A DNA stretch of 64,000 nt from UBA6623 sp965238125 (GCA_965238125.1 OZ250179.1:2046001-2110000); one strand, 5' to 3'; shown: positions 1 through 8,941, counted from the stretch's first letter. The notes: a model not told the origin generated them from the letters alone. A program made the numbers and translations.

Positions 1-168
1 CCGGGGGTGTTTCGGTCGTTGCACACGGTCCCACGGCTGAAGCCGTGGGCTAAATTCCGGGGCCCCTGCCGGGGCCGCCGAGCGTCTGTCCATACCGAGC
101 CCCGCGCCGAGTTCACCACACCCACCCCCCGTACCGGTTCACGGCTTACGGTTCACGGTTCACGGTCC
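1..168. repeat. Intergenic palindrome and tandem motif
   Basis: Positions 31-48 form a perfect 8-bp-arm palindrome (CCACGGCT, GA, AGCCGTGG). At about 136-166 there is a short run of the GGTTCACGG / GGCTTACGG motif that recurs as a tidy tandem array after the sirtuin gene (2364-2419). No coding sequence is convincing here. The motifs look like dispersed intergenic repeats of the host genome lying downstream of the minus-strand acyl-CoA dehydrogenase. Confidence 0.6.
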
Positions 169-1338
169 TCACACGAACGCCGAAACCCCGGTCACCCGCT
201 GCCCGATCGACAGCGTGTGAATATTGTGCGTACCCTCGTAGGTCTTCACCGTCTCGAGATTGCACATGTGGCGAAAGATCGGGAACTCGTCGACAATGCC
301 GTTGGCCCCGAGCAGGTCGCGGGCGCGCCGAGCCGTTTCGAGGGCCATCCAGGCATTGTTTCGCTTCAGCATCGCAACGTGGGAATGATGCAGCCGGCCC
401 TGCTCCTTGAGCCGGCCGATGTGCAGGGCCAGCAGTTGCGCCTTCGTAATTTCCGAAATCATCCACGCCAATTCGGCTTGCACCAATTGGTGCGACGCAA
501 TCGGGCGATCAGCGAACTGCTTGCGCAACATCGTGTATTGACGCGCAGTGTCGTAGCAGGCCATCGCGGCCCCGATACAGCCCCAGCCGATGCCGAAACG
601 CGCCTGCGTCAGGCAACCCAAGGCCGCTTTCAGCCCTACCGCCCTCGGCAGAGCGTTTTCCGCCGGAATGCGGCAATCGGAGAACGCCAGGCTCGACGTC
701 ACCGAGGCCCGCATCGACCACTTGCCGTGAATGTTCGACGCCTCGAAACCCGGGGTACCTCTCTCCACTAGGAAAGCACGGATGGTATCCTCTTCCTTCG
801 CCCAGATGATGGCGACATCCGCCAGAGTGCCGTTGGTGATCCAGGTCTTTTCACCGTTGAGAACGTATTCGTTGCCGTCTCGCACCGCCCGGGTTCGCAT
901 CCCCGCGGGGTTCGAGCCGAACTCCGGCTCGGTCAGCCCGAAACAGCCCAATACCTTGCCTTGTTGCAGTTCCGGCAACCAGCGGTCCTTTTGCTCGTCA
1001 CTGCCGAAGTGGTAGAGCGGCCACATCACCAAGTTGCCCTGCACGGAAATAAAGCTCCGCAGGGCGCTGTCGCCGCGTTCGAGCTCCTGCATCACCAAGC
1101 CATACTCCACGTCGCTCATCCCGGCGCATCCGTAGCCTTCCAGGATCGCGCCGAAAAAGCCCAGCTCGGCCATCTCGGGAACCAGCTCGACCGGGCACCG
1201 CGACTCACGAAAGCAGTCGCGAATCAGCGGCAACACTTTGTCGTCGACGAATTGTCGGACCGATTGCCTGACGAGCTTTTCCTGCTCGCTCAACTGGGAG
1301 TCGAAATCGATGAAATCTACGTTTTGGAAGGTAAACAT
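169..1338 (-). CDS. Acyl-CoA dehydrogenase, glutaryl-CoA dehydrogenase-like
   Basis: A 389-residue FAD-dependent acyl-CoA dehydrogenase of normal family length, cytosolic, probably in fatty-acid or lysine/aromatic degradation. The N-terminal helical domain is followed by the family segment with CFGLTEPEFGSNP, the TWITNG strand and the C-terminal helical domain ending in TYEGTHNIHTLSIGQ. That last stretch contains the TYEGT motif with the glutamate typical of the glutaryl-CoA dehydrogenase branch. The opening FQNVDFIDFDSQLSEQEKLVR is also typical of that branch. Substrate choice within the family is inferred from overall resemblance only. It is a single gene, divergent from the sirtuin downstream of it. 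Confidence 0.9.
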   Translation of the reverse strand: MFTFQNVDFIDFDSQLSEQEKLVRQSVRQFVDDKVLPLIRDCFRESRCPVELVPEMAELGFFGAILEGYGCAGMSDVEYGLVMQELERGDSALRSFISVQGNLVMWPLYHFGSDEQKDRWLPELQQGKVLGCFGLTEPEFGSNPAGMRTRAVRDGNEYVLNGEKTWITNGTLADVAIIWAKEEDTIRAFLVERGTPGFEASNIHGKWSMRASVTSSLAFSDCRIPAENALPRAVGLKAALGCLTQARFGIGWGCIGAAMACYDTARQYTMLRKQFADRPIASHQLVQAELAWMISEITKAQLLALHIGRLKEQGRLHHSHVAMLKRNNAWMALETARRARDLLGANGIVDEFPIFRHMCNLETVKTYEGTHNIHTLSIGQRVTGVSAFV

Positions 1339-1605
1339 GGCTTGATCAAACCAAACAAAAACATGGAAGTAACGAGAGCACCATCATAGCAGCCAGTGTT
1401 GAAACTCCGACTACGCGAAACAAGGGCGTAGTCACCGGTTGTCGACGTCCATCAGCGTTGGAAACAAAGCGGTTCGACGAGGGATAACTCAGCAGCATGA
1501 TCGCCGACGCGGCCAACTAACTCGCGGTTTCCGGCATGCTGCCCGTTTCGGGTCCCCGGCTTACTCCCTTTGACCTCTTCCGGCGGAATTCTCGGGTCTG
1601 ATACG

Positions 1606-2367
1606 ATGGTCCCACTCATGGGCATCGAACAAGCGCGGGGCTGGATCAAGGCGGCGCAACGGGTGGTCGGTTTCACCGGCGCGGGCATCTCGACTGAATC
1701 AGGCATTCCCGACTTTCGAAGCCCCAACGGCGTGTGGGCCCGCAATCGCATGGTTTATTTCGACGAGTTCGTTCGAGACGAATCGGCTCGGGTCGAAGCT
1801 TGGCGTCAGAAGGTGGAAAGCTGGCCCGAGATGCGCGATGCCAAGCCGAATCCAGGCCACCTAGCGTTCGTAGAACTGGCTCGCAGGGGCAAGTTGACGG
1901 CAATGATCACGCAAAATATCGACGGCCTGCATCAGCGCTCGGGTCTGAAGCCCTCACAGGTCCTCGAATTGCACGGAACGACCGTGGAAGCCGTTTGCCT
2001 TTCTTGCTCCCACCGCATTCCGATGGACGAAGCCGTGGATCGCATCAAGGCGGGCGAGCCGGCGCCAAAATGCCGTCTTTGCGGCGGAGTCCTGAAAGCC
2101 GCGACGGTTTCGTTCGGGCAGGCCATGCCGGAGGACGTTATGCGCGAGGCCGAAACCGCGGCACTCTCTTGCGAAGTGTTCCTGGCGGTGGGCTCGTCGC
2201 TCGTCGTCCATCCGGCCGCCGGCCTGCCGCTGGTGGCCAAGCGGGCAGGAGCGAGGTTGATCATCGTCAACCGCACCGAGACGCCCCTGGACGAGGTCGC
2301 CGACTTGGTCGTCAACGACGAAATCGGCGAGGTTCTCCCGCTAATGGTCGGCATGCCCGTGGCGTAA
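1606..2367 (+). CDS. NAD-dependent protein deacylase (sirtuin)
   Basis: A Sir2-family enzyme that removes acyl groups from lysines using NAD. The frame shows GAGISTESGIPDFRS (NAD site), TQNIDGLHQRSG, the catalytic histidine in LELHGT, and a zinc ribbon of two CxxC pairs (CLSC and CRLC). The GSSL and VNRTETP segments close the Rossmann fold. The frame is open from a TTG at 1570, but the ATG at 1606 (MVPLMGIEQARGW) gives the usual length (253 aa); the ATG at 1618 is also possible. It sits alone, divergent from the acyl-CoA dehydrogenase. The sirtuin class was not determined. Confidence 0.9.
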   Translation: MVPLMGIEQARGWIKAAQRVVGFTGAGISTESGIPDFRSPNGVWARNRMVYFDEFVRDESARVEAWRQKVESWPEMRDAKPNPGHLAFVELARRGKLTAMITQNIDGLHQRSGLKPSQVLELHGTTVEAVCLSCSHRIPMDEAVDRIKAGEPAPKCRLCGGVLKAATVSFGQAMPEDVMREAETAALSCEVFLAVGSSLVVHPAAGLPLVAKRAGARLIIVNRTETPLDEVADLVVNDEIGEVLPLMVGMPVA

Positions 2368-2419
2368 GCCGTGAACCGTAAGCCGTGAACCGTAAGCCGT
2401 GAGCCGTAAGCCGTGAGCC
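2364..2419. repeat. Tandem 14-bp repeat (x4)
   Basis: Four head-to-tail copies of GTAAGCCGTGA(A/G)CC. The first overlaps the sirtuin stop codon. Degenerate copies of the same motif occur at 136-166 and around 2620-2660, so this is an interspersed intergenic repeat of the host. The remaining non-coding stretch to 2733 contains no gene I can support. Confidence 0.8.
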
Positions 2420-2733
2420 GAATCGGCGCATTCCGGGGCTCCGGACGGAGCCCGAGGACAAGTGCCAACCGGAACCCACATGCAACAGGGACGGCTCCAC
2501 AACACCCTTGAGAGGGGACACCGGGACCGGGTCGTCGTGGTCATCGTGGCGTGGAATTGCTTCAGGTCATCGAGCCGGCATGACGGAACGAACGGCGACA
2601 GTCCTCTGGGGGCCGGTCCGCGGTTCACGGTTCATGGTCAACGGCTCACGGCGGTTAACGGCCTTCCCCTTGACGCCCGTGCTCGCCCCGGCCAGACTGG
2701 TGAATTAACTGTTTCAGGAGGCTGAGTTCCGCC

Positions 2734-4353
2734 ATGATTCTTCCGCTCACCCCGGTGCGTTTTCTGCTACGCGCCGCCGAGGAATACGGCAACAAAGTCG
2801 GCATTGTAGACGGAGACCGCCGGCTTACCTATAAGGAAGTCCTCGACCGCGCCGTCCGCTTGGGCGCCGCCTTGCAGTCGCTCGGGCTCGAACCCGGCGG
2901 GCGCGTCGCGACGCTCAGCTTCAACTGTCACCAATTGATCGAAGCCTATTACGGCGTCCCGATCGCCCGCGGCGTGCTGCTGTCGCTTAACGTGCGGCTT
3001 TCGGTCGAGGAACAAGCCTATATCCTCGATCACTCCGGGTCGAAGATCGTCCTGTTCGATCCGGAGTTCGCCGATCTCTGCGCGGCGCTCCACGACGAAC
3101 GTGCGGACCTAATCTGGGTCGCGCTCAGCGACGCGGACGGCCTCCCCGACTGGGTTCACCCCAACAACTACGAAGAGTTGCTGGCCGCCGCCGACCCGCC
3201 ACCGCTCGACTTCACCACCTTCGACGAGACCGCTATCGCCGAACTGTTTTACACCAGCGGCAGCACCGGCCGGCCCAAGGGCGTGATGCTCTCCCACCGC
3301 ACACTCTACCTCCACTGCATCTACGCGCTGCTGGCCGGCCGCCGCCGTGCGATCGGCATCGCGGCGGACGAGATGTGCGAGATGCACACGATCCCCCTTT
3401 TTCACGCCAACGGCTGGGGACGCCCCCACACCGTTACCTTCGCGGGAGGCAGGCACATCATCGTCAAGCGCTTCGATCCCGAGGAAGTCTGTCAACTCGT
3501 CGAAAAGGAGCGCGTGACGGCTTTCTCGATGGTCCCGACCATGGCAACAGCGATGGTCCATTTCCCCGACCTCGACAAATACGATCTCAGCAGTCTCGAG
3601 GAGCTCATGATCGGCGGTGCCGCGCCCTCGGCGACGCTGATGGCCCAGGTGGAGGAGAAATTCGGCTGCCGCGCTTACGCCGGGTACGGGTTGACTGAGA
3701 CTTCGCCCGTTGCCGCCATGGCCCACCCGAAAAGCACCATGGGCGAGCTTTCCGATGAAGAGCGCTTACGCCGTCAGGCCATGACCGGTCATCCGATCCC
3801 CGGCGTCGAGGCTCGCGTGGTGGACGCCTCCGGCGCCGACGTCCCCAAAGATCTCGAAAGCGTCGGCGAAATCCTCTTCCGAGGCGACGTCGTCATGGAC
3901 GGCTATTGGCGAGATCCCGAGGCCACCGCCCAAGCCGTCGAGGACAACTGGCTGCACACCGGCGATATGGCCGTCTGGGACGAAGAGAATTTCTTGCTCA
4001 TCGTCGACCGCAAGAAGGACATCATCATCAGCGGCGGCGAAAACATCTCATCCATCGAAATCGAGAAGGTGCTCGCCTCCCATCCGGCGATTTACGAAAA
4101 CGCCGTGGTTGGCGTCCCCGACGAGAAGTGGGGCGAGGTCCCGAAGGCCTTTGTCGTCTTGAAACCGGGCGAGACGACTTGCGAAGATGACATTCGCTCG
4201 TTCGTGCGGGAACATCTGGCCGGATTCAAGATCCCCCAAACCGTCGAGTTTCGCAACGAGCTGCCGAAGGGCGCTACCGGCAAGATCCTCAAGCGTGTGT
4301 TGAGAGACCCTTATTGGGAAGGGCGCGAGAAACAGGTCCAGGGCAGTGGGTGA
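2734..4353 (+). CDS. Long-chain fatty acid / acyl-CoA ligase (AMP-binding)
   Basis: A 539-residue member of the ANL adenylate-forming superfamily that activates a carboxylic acid as an acyl-AMP and then a CoA thioester. The A3 motif is FYTSGSTGRPKGVMLSHR (about residues 170-187). The A5-like motif GYGLTETSP follows at about 315, and the A8 hinge is at DRKKDIIISGGENIS. The C-terminal catalytic lysine lies in PKGATGKILKR. The start is supported by an AGGAGG ribosome-binding site 13 bases upstream. With the nearby acyl-CoA dehydrogenase it suggests fatty-acid catabolism, although the two genes are not in an operon. Chain-length preference cannot be read from sequence. Confidence 0.9.
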   Translation: MILPLTPVRFLLRAAEEYGNKVGIVDGDRRLTYKEVLDRAVRLGAALQSLGLEPGGRVATLSFNCHQLIEAYYGVPIARGVLLSLNVRLSVEEQAYILDHSGSKIVLFDPEFADLCAALHDERADLIWVALSDADGLPDWVHPNNYEELLAAADPPPLDFTTFDETAIAELFYTSGSTGRPKGVMLSHRTLYLHCIYALLAGRRRAIGIAADEMCEMHTIPLFHANGWGRPHTVTFAGGRHIIVKRFDPEEVCQLVEKERVTAFSMVPTMATAMVHFPDLDKYDLSSLEELMIGGAAPSATLMAQVEEKFGCRAYAGYGLTETSPVAAMAHPKSTMGELSDEERLRRQAMTGHPIPGVEARVVDASGADVPKDLESVGEILFRGDVVMDGYWRDPEATAQAVEDNWLHTGDMAVWDEENFLLIVDRKKDIIISGGENISSIEIEKVLASHPAIYENAVVGVPDEKWGEVPKAFVVLKPGETTCEDDIRSFVREHLAGFKIPQTVEFRNELPKGATGKILKRVLRDPYWEGREKQVQGSG

Positions 4354-4372
4354 AAACCGCGGCTGAAAGCGG

Positions 4373-4404
4373 TACCATGGCCGCGAGACGCGGCCCCCAT
4401 GGTA
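4373..4404 (+). terminator. Strong hairpin after the acyl-CoA ligase gene
   Basis: TACCATGGCCGCG, loop AGA, CGCGG-CCC-CCATGGTA: a 13-bp stem with a three-base bulge, 20 bases after the ligase stop codon. There is no clear U-tract, so it may not be a canonical terminator. The ATG of the next small gene (4399) lies inside the right arm, so the hairpin could equally hide that start. Confidence 0.4.
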
Positions 4405-4722
4405 GTCAGTGACCTCCAAGTCGACCCGGGACAGCGGTTTGAGCCGTCGGTCGAATACTCCCACGTGCTATCGTCGATTCGGCATTTTTCGGGCTTGCGT
4501 CTGGGGCAGCTGCTGATCTTTTTCGTGGTGATGGGTGGTTTGCTGGTGTATTGATCCGAACACCGCACCGCGGCCACGGAACCGGGACTGCTCACGGCGC
4601 GGGCCTTCGCTTGTTTCGTCACCATGATTTTCTGGTTGATGGACGTGCGCGCGGGGCAACAATACATTCACATGCCGCGGCGAGCCCAGTCGCTCGAGCA
4701 TCACGAGGATCCGGCTCTGTGA
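4399..4722 (+). pseudogene. Two-TM small membrane protein interrupted by in-frame TGA
   Basis: From ATG 4399 the frame encodes 51 residues ending in a hydrophobic helix (QLLIFFVVMGGLLVY), then TGA at 4552-4554. The same frame stays open with sensible composition for another 55 codons, including a second hydrophobic helix (ARAFACFVTMIFWLMDV), and stops at 4720-4722. That stop overlaps the GTG start of the lipoprotein gene as GTGA, the usual sign of translational coupling. The simplest reading is one roughly 107-residue protein whose Trp (TGG) codon became TGA. A sequencing error or true recoding cannot be excluded. I do not recognise the family. Confidence 0.5.
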
Positions 4723-5105
4723 GAATACGGCTCTTTCTAATCATCGCGGCGGTTTGCATCCTAAGCGCCTGCAACAATCTCCCCGATCACCGAAACTTCG
4801 CCGTGGGCCTGACACGGACCGAGGTCCGTGAGCGCTTCGGAGAACCCCCGCGCTCGAGCAACATGCGCAAGAACAATAACGCCGTGTGGGGGCCCATCGA
4901 AGACTTCTGGTCTCGCATCCCGATGGGAGGGACCGTCGAGATCTGGTTCTACCGCACCACCCACGAGTCGGCGGCGGGCAGCGGGAATCGCGAAACCGGC
5001 ACGACAGAGATCTACTTTGTCGACGGTTCGCCCACCGTCTCCGGGCGCGGCTTCGCGCCCGACGGCGTCGTCTACGAGGCCGTGAAGCCGCCGCCCTCGC
5101 GCTGA
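4719..5105 (+). CDS. Small lipoprotein with SmpA/OmlA-like region
   Basis: Starting at GTG 4719, preceded by GAGG, the product (128 aa) begins with a classic lipoprotein signal: RIRLFLIIAAVCILSAC, with the Cys as the lipidation site. The mature part contains FAVGLTRTEVRERFGEPPRSS, which resembles the 'G-T-ev-x-x-lGeP' pattern of SmpA/OmlA-type envelope lipoproteins, followed by a W-rich beta segment (EIWFYRTT). It is predicted to be anchored in an envelope membrane. It overlaps the disrupted two-TM gene upstream, suggesting a two-gene envelope unit. The function is unknown. Confidence 0.65.
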   Translation: MRIRLFLIIAAVCILSACNNLPDHRNFAVGLTRTEVRERFGEPPRSSNMRKNNNAVWGPIEDFWSRIPMGGTVEIWFYRTTHESAAGSGNRETGTTEIYFVDGSPTVSGRGFAPDGVVYEAVKPPPSR

Positions 5106-5328
5106 TACCGACGACTGGCCCTCGTTCCACCCTTCCGGGCCGGCCGCGGCCGAACACCAGCGGTCAACGTGCTCAGGGTGTGGTGTCGGCGAGCCCGGCG
5201 TCGACCGTCAAACGTGGTTCGCGGAGTTCAGCGCAGTTCAGCAGGCACGGGCGTGTGGTTCGACGTGGTCGGCACCGGCCTTTCGAGGTTGGCTTCGCCC
5301 GGAATGTGCAACACTCTAGCGGATTGCG
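5106..5328. other. Intergenic, no gene seen
   Basis: A 223-base gap between the lipoprotein and the MFS gene. I see no convincing ORF, tRNA or strong hairpin; it presumably holds the MFS promoter. Confidence 0.5.
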
Positions 5329-6606
5329 ATGGCTCTCGTCGATAACCGCAAGCACCGCCTAACCCTCCTTTGCGCTCTCTACCTCGCCCAGGGGATCCCC
5401 TGGGGGTTTATGACGATTGCGCTGATCAGCTACCTGACTGATCGCGGCGTTGGGGATGCTCAGGCCGGGGGGCTCACGGCTTTGGTTCTTTTGCCCTGGA
5501 CGTTCAAGATTGTCTGGGGACCGTTGATCGACACGATGACGATTCGGTCGATGGGGCGTCGTCGTCCGTGGATCATCGGGGCGGAGTTCCTGATGGCCGT
5601 CTCGCTGTTGGGCTTGCTCACGATGGGTGATCTGACCGAGAACCTCAGGCTGCTCGGGTGGATGTTTTTCATTCACAATTGCTTTGCCTCGCTGCAAGAC
5701 GTTGCAACGGACGCGCTGGCTCTCGACGTTCTGCTGCCCGGCGAGCAAGGGCGCGCGAACGGGCTGATGTGGGGCTCGAAGCTGGTGGGGAAGGGAATCG
5801 GCGGGGCTGGTTTGGCGATGGCGATCGACGCTTGGGGGCTGCCGTCGGCGGTCTTGATTCAGTTCGTCACGTTGTTGCTGATCATGCTTTTCCCGCTGAT
5901 GATTCTAGAGAGGCCCGGTGAACGGCGGTTGCCGTGGAGCCGTGCGTCGGGTGTTGCGGATGACGTTGCCGGCCTGCGCGGGTTGGACAAGGTGATCGGA
6001 GATTTGCGGCGAGCCTTTTCGATGGTGACGACGTCGGTGTTCTTCGTCTTCGGCGTGATTTGTCTGATTGCATGGGGCATCGTCGAGGTCGCCACGAAGA
6101 CGCTCTACACGCAGCAACTCGGGTGGAGTTTCGTCGAAGTTTCTCAGGTGGCGGGGATGGCCGTTTTTGTCGAAATGTTCGGGGCGCTGGCGGGCGGGTA
6201 TTTCGCCGACCGCTTCTCTCGGAGGAAGGTGATTGTGGTCGGCCTGGGCGGGTACGGGCTGCTGGCGCTGATCTTCGCCGCCTTTGCCGGACAATGGGGC
6301 GAGAGCTGGTTCGCAACGGGATATTTGTTCGTGAACCCGGGGCTTCTCGCGGTGGGGTCGGTGGGTTTCTTGGCGATGTCGATGCGGCTTTCCTGGACGA
6401 AGGCGGCGGCCACTATGTTTACGATTTACCTGACCACGGCGAATATCGGCCATGTGGTGGGTAATTGGATGGTGGGGCTGCTGCGGGAGGAGCTTGGCTT
6501 CTCCTATGAGCTGACGTTCGCGTTCGCGGGCGTGGCGGTGATCCTACCGCTGTTTCTGCTGCCCTTGGTTAGGCCGGAAGATGTTGACCGGGCACGAAAT
6601 GCCTAA
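5329..6606 (+). CDS. MFS transporter, AmpG/PAT-like
   Basis: A 425-residue integral membrane protein with about 12 hydrophobic helices. The N-terminal region LCALYLAQGIPWGFMTIAL and the loop WGPLIDTMTIRSMGRRRPWII match the AmpG/acetyl-CoA transporter (PAT) branch of the major facilitator superfamily. The second half repeats the MFS loop signature as GGYFADRFSRRKVIVVG. In Proteobacteria AmpG imports muropeptides, but this branch is broad and the substrate here is unknown. No neighbouring gene points to a substrate. Confidence 0.85.
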   Translation: MALVDNRKHRLTLLCALYLAQGIPWGFMTIALISYLTDRGVGDAQAGGLTALVLLPWTFKIVWGPLIDTMTIRSMGRRRPWIIGAEFLMAVSLLGLLTMGDLTENLRLLGWMFFIHNCFASLQDVATDALALDVLLPGEQGRANGLMWGSKLVGKGIGGAGLAMAIDAWGLPSAVLIQFVTLLLIMLFPLMILERPGERRLPWSRASGVADDVAGLRGLDKVIGDLRRAFSMVTTSVFFVFGVICLIAWGIVEVATKTLYTQQLGWSFVEVSQVAGMAVFVEMFGALAGGYFADRFSRRKVIVVGLGGYGLLALIFAAFAGQWGESWFATGYLFVNPGLLAVGSVGFLAMSMRLSWTKAAATMFTIYLTTANIGHVVGNWMVGLLREELGFSYELTFAFAGVAVILPLFLLPLVRPEDVDRARNA

Positions 6607-6719
6607 GGGGTGCCCCGCGGTGGGGCAGGTCTCCAGGCCTGCCCTTTCACAGCCCCGAGATCTCGGCCCGCAAGGGTGGTCGACTGTCGTACTTTTGCGC
6701 GTAGTAAGGAAAGACTCCG
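6607..6719. other. Short intergenic with GC-rich repeat
   Basis: Contains GGGGTGCCCCGCGGTGGGGC followed by CAGGTCTCCAGGCCTG, both self-complementary and of the kind dispersed between genes in this genome. No coding content. Confidence 0.5.
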
Positions 6720-7910
6720 ATGCCGACGCCTCGTTCCGCGCTTGTCGTTCACAGCGGCGGCCCTAGCGTTACACTCAACTCCTCGCTCGTCGGCGTCATC
6801 GAGCGCTGGAAGGAACTGTTTCCCGGCACCCCCTTACACGGTGCGCGGCACGGTCCCGAAGGTTTGCTGAGCGGCGACTGGATCGACCTTGGCGCCATGC
6901 CGCGGGAACGCGTTGAAGTGGTTCGGCGCGCTCCGGGGTCGGCGATTGGTTCGAGTCGCAAGCCCATCGGGCCGGAGGACGCCGAGCGAGCGGTCGGGCT
7001 GCTCGCCGAACGGGGTGTCGATTGTCTCTTCTACACCGGCGGCAACGGCTCGATGGGTACGGCCCGACGATTGGCCGAGGTTGTCGTCGAGGGGCATTCC
7101 GAGCTGAGGGTCGTCGGCATTCCCAACACCGTCGACAACGATGTCGCGGGCACGGACCACGCGCCGGGGTTCGCTTCGGCCGCCCGCTTTTATGCAAGTG
7201 CGCTGCGGGATGTCGGAGAAGACAACCGCTCGCTGCCCTCGCCGATCACTGTTGTGGAGGTCATCGGGCGCAATGTCGGCTGGGTGACGGCCGCGACGGC
7301 ACTGGCGCGAAAGAGCGCCGCCAGGGCGCCGCATTTGATCTACGTTCCGGAGAGGCCGCCGGAGTTGCGGCAAATCGTCGAAGCGGCGCGGACCTCGGTT
7401 GAGTGCCGCGGCCGTTGCGTGATAGCGGTGTGCGAGGGCTTACGGGATTCGCGTGGCGAGCCGTTTGGCGCGGATTTGGACCGGGCCGGGGATCGACATC
7501 ATGAGTTGGCGCGCAACCTGGCCGATGCGCTGGCGCGGCGAATCACTTCCGAAACGGGGCTGCGAGCCCGCGCGGAACGGCCGGGCCTTGTGGGGCGCTC
7601 GTTTTCCATGGCGGCATCGGAGATCGATTTCGATGAGTCCTCGCTGTTGGGGCGCGCCGCGGTCGATGCCGCGGCGGAGGGGCGGACGGGCGTCATGGTC
7701 GGGTTGCGGCGCGAGGCGGGCGAGGCGTATCGGTGCCGTGTCGAGTTGGTCAGGCTGGACGAAGTTGCGGGCGTCGAGCGAACGCTGCCCGTTAAGTGGG
7801 CGCCGTTTGGAGAGGACGGGATTACGCCGGCTTTCGAGGAATACCTGCGCCCTCTTGTAGGGCCGATTGAAGAATTCGAGGCCTGGACGGGCAAACCGGC
7901 GCGACGTTAA
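6720..7910 (+). CDS. Phosphofructokinase-family enzyme (PPi- or ATP-dependent)
   Basis: A 396-residue member of the phosphofructokinase A superfamily that phosphorylates fructose 6-phosphate or a related sugar phosphate. Visible motifs are HSGGPSVTLNSSL (N-terminal phosphate loop), LFYTGGNGSMGTA (donor loop), GIPNTVDNDVAGTDHAPG (catalytic TxDxD) and EVIGRNVGWVTA. The donor loop reads GGNGS, closer to the ATP-type GGDGS than to GGDD of PPi enzymes. The usual PPi-enzyme lysine (PKTIDND) is Asn here (PNTVDND). The phosphate donor is therefore uncertain. The protein has the normal length for the short PFK clades. Confidence 0.85.
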   Translation: MPTPRSALVVHSGGPSVTLNSSLVGVIERWKELFPGTPLHGARHGPEGLLSGDWIDLGAMPRERVEVVRRAPGSAIGSSRKPIGPEDAERAVGLLAERGVDCLFYTGGNGSMGTARRLAEVVVEGHSELRVVGIPNTVDNDVAGTDHAPGFASAARFYASALRDVGEDNRSLPSPITVVEVIGRNVGWVTAATALARKSAARAPHLIYVPERPPELRQIVEAARTSVECRGRCVIAVCEGLRDSRGEPFGADLDRAGDRHHELARNLADALARRITSETGLRARAERPGLVGRSFSMAASEIDFDESSLLGRAAVDAAAEGRTGVMVGLRREAGEAYRCRVELVRLDEVAGVERTLPVKWAPFGEDGITPAFEEYLRPLVGPIEEFEAWTGKPARR

Positions 7911-8941
7911 GGGTGTCGCTTCGTTGCACGCCCTCTTACCCGTGTTTCCAATTCCCCGAGTGCTAGGGCGATGACGTGCATCACGATGGCGAAGCTCTCG
8001 GCGCTGAGCTTGTCGAGAGTGTCTTCTTCGGTATGCCAATAGCGATGGGCCGGGCCGTATTGAAAATCGATGAGGTCGACGGCGGGGATGCCGGCTTTGA
8101 CGAACGGAATATGGTCGTCGGTCACGTAACGAAGCGGCCGTAAAGGGAACGCCGCGCCGTGCCCAAGCCGCGAGGCGGCTCGCCAGATCAACTGCCGTAG
8201 CCAAGGCGTTGACCCGCCTTCCGGTAAGATCCGCAAGTCGCGGTCGCCGATCATATCGACGTTGATCAGGGCTTGGATGCGGGACGCCGTTCCGTCCCGG
8301 ACCCAGGTCGCCGCTAACTTTCGACTGCCGTAGGTACCGTCGGTGTCGCTCCAACGAACGAAGGATTCCTCGCCGTCGAAGAACACGAGCCAGATGTTGT
8401 TACCGCGCTTGTGCGGTACGGATTTGTCTTGGGGTCCGGAAGGGGAGGCGGCTCCATCGGCGGGTTCCGTGATGCCCGCTTTTCCCTTCGCTTCGGCAGC
8501 CAACAGCTCCGCCAGCGCCAACAAAAACCCGGTGGAGGAGCCGCCATCGTTGGCCCCCACGAAATGGAGGCCGTCGCGATGATAGGTGTCGTAATGCCCC
8601 GAGACGACGACGGTCCGCTCGGAAGTTCCCGGGAACCTGGCGATGATGTTGCTCATCGGGACCGGGCCCCTTGGTGTTTGCGCCGTGAAATTAAGAAAGT
8701 GGAGCGAGCCGCCGGCAGCCTCGACGAGCGGTCGAACAGCGCGGGTGATGAGTTGCTTCTGCTGTTGATGAGCGCGGGAACCCGGCGGCCGCGGACCCAG
8801 CTCGACGACCTTGCGGGTCCACTCGAGAGCGCCGCGGCCTGCTTGTTGGAACGGCGCCGGGACTGCCGCTTCCTGAGAGCCGGCCCCGAACGGGCATGCC
8901 GCCAGAAAAAGTCCGGCGATTACGACTTTTCGACCCGGCAT
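7907..8941 (-). CDS. M28 family peptidase / glutaminyl-peptide cyclotransferase-like
   Basis: Begins at ATG 8941 (MPGRKVVIAGLFLAAC), a signal peptide with a possible lipobox Cys, so the protein (344 aa) is exported. The zinc peptidase fold shows SGHYDTYH (first metal ligand His-Asp), GANDGGSSTGFLLALAE (bridging Asp), FFDGEESF (Glu pair) and DDHIPFVKAGIPAVDLIDF, the signature also found in glutaminyl cyclases. The insertion between the Asp and Glu motifs is longer than usual. It is the last gene of the minus-strand operon with the methyltransferases and overlaps the end of the preceding gene by 22 bases. Confidence 0.8.
   Translation of the reverse strand: MPGRKVVIAGLFLAACPFGAGSQEAAVPAPFQQAGRGALEWTRKVVELGPRPPGSRAHQQQKQLITRAVRPLVEAAGGSLHFLNFTAQTPRGPVPMSNIIARFPGTSERTVVVSGHYDTYHRDGLHFVGANDGGSSTGFLLALAELLAAEAKGKAGITEPADGAASPSGPQDKSVPHKRGNNIWLVFFDGEESFVRWSDTDGTYGSRKLAATWVRDGTASRIQALINVDMIGDRDLRILPEGGSTPWLRQLIWRAASRLGHGAAFPLRPLRYVTDDHIPFVKAGIPAVDLIDFQYGPAHRYWHTEEDTLDKLSAESFAIVMHVIALALGELETRVRGRATKRHP

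Noticed and set aside
4399..4722. Selenoprotein interpretation of the in-frame TGA
   Set aside because: No SECIS-like hairpin was apparent after the TGA and the context does not resemble a redox motif; a Trp-to-stop change is simpler.
5882..6453. Long open frames antisense to the MFS gene, and many similar antisense frames across the window
   Set aside because: They are consequences of high GC content and codon bias; none shows a domain, a start with ribosome-binding site or sensible composition.
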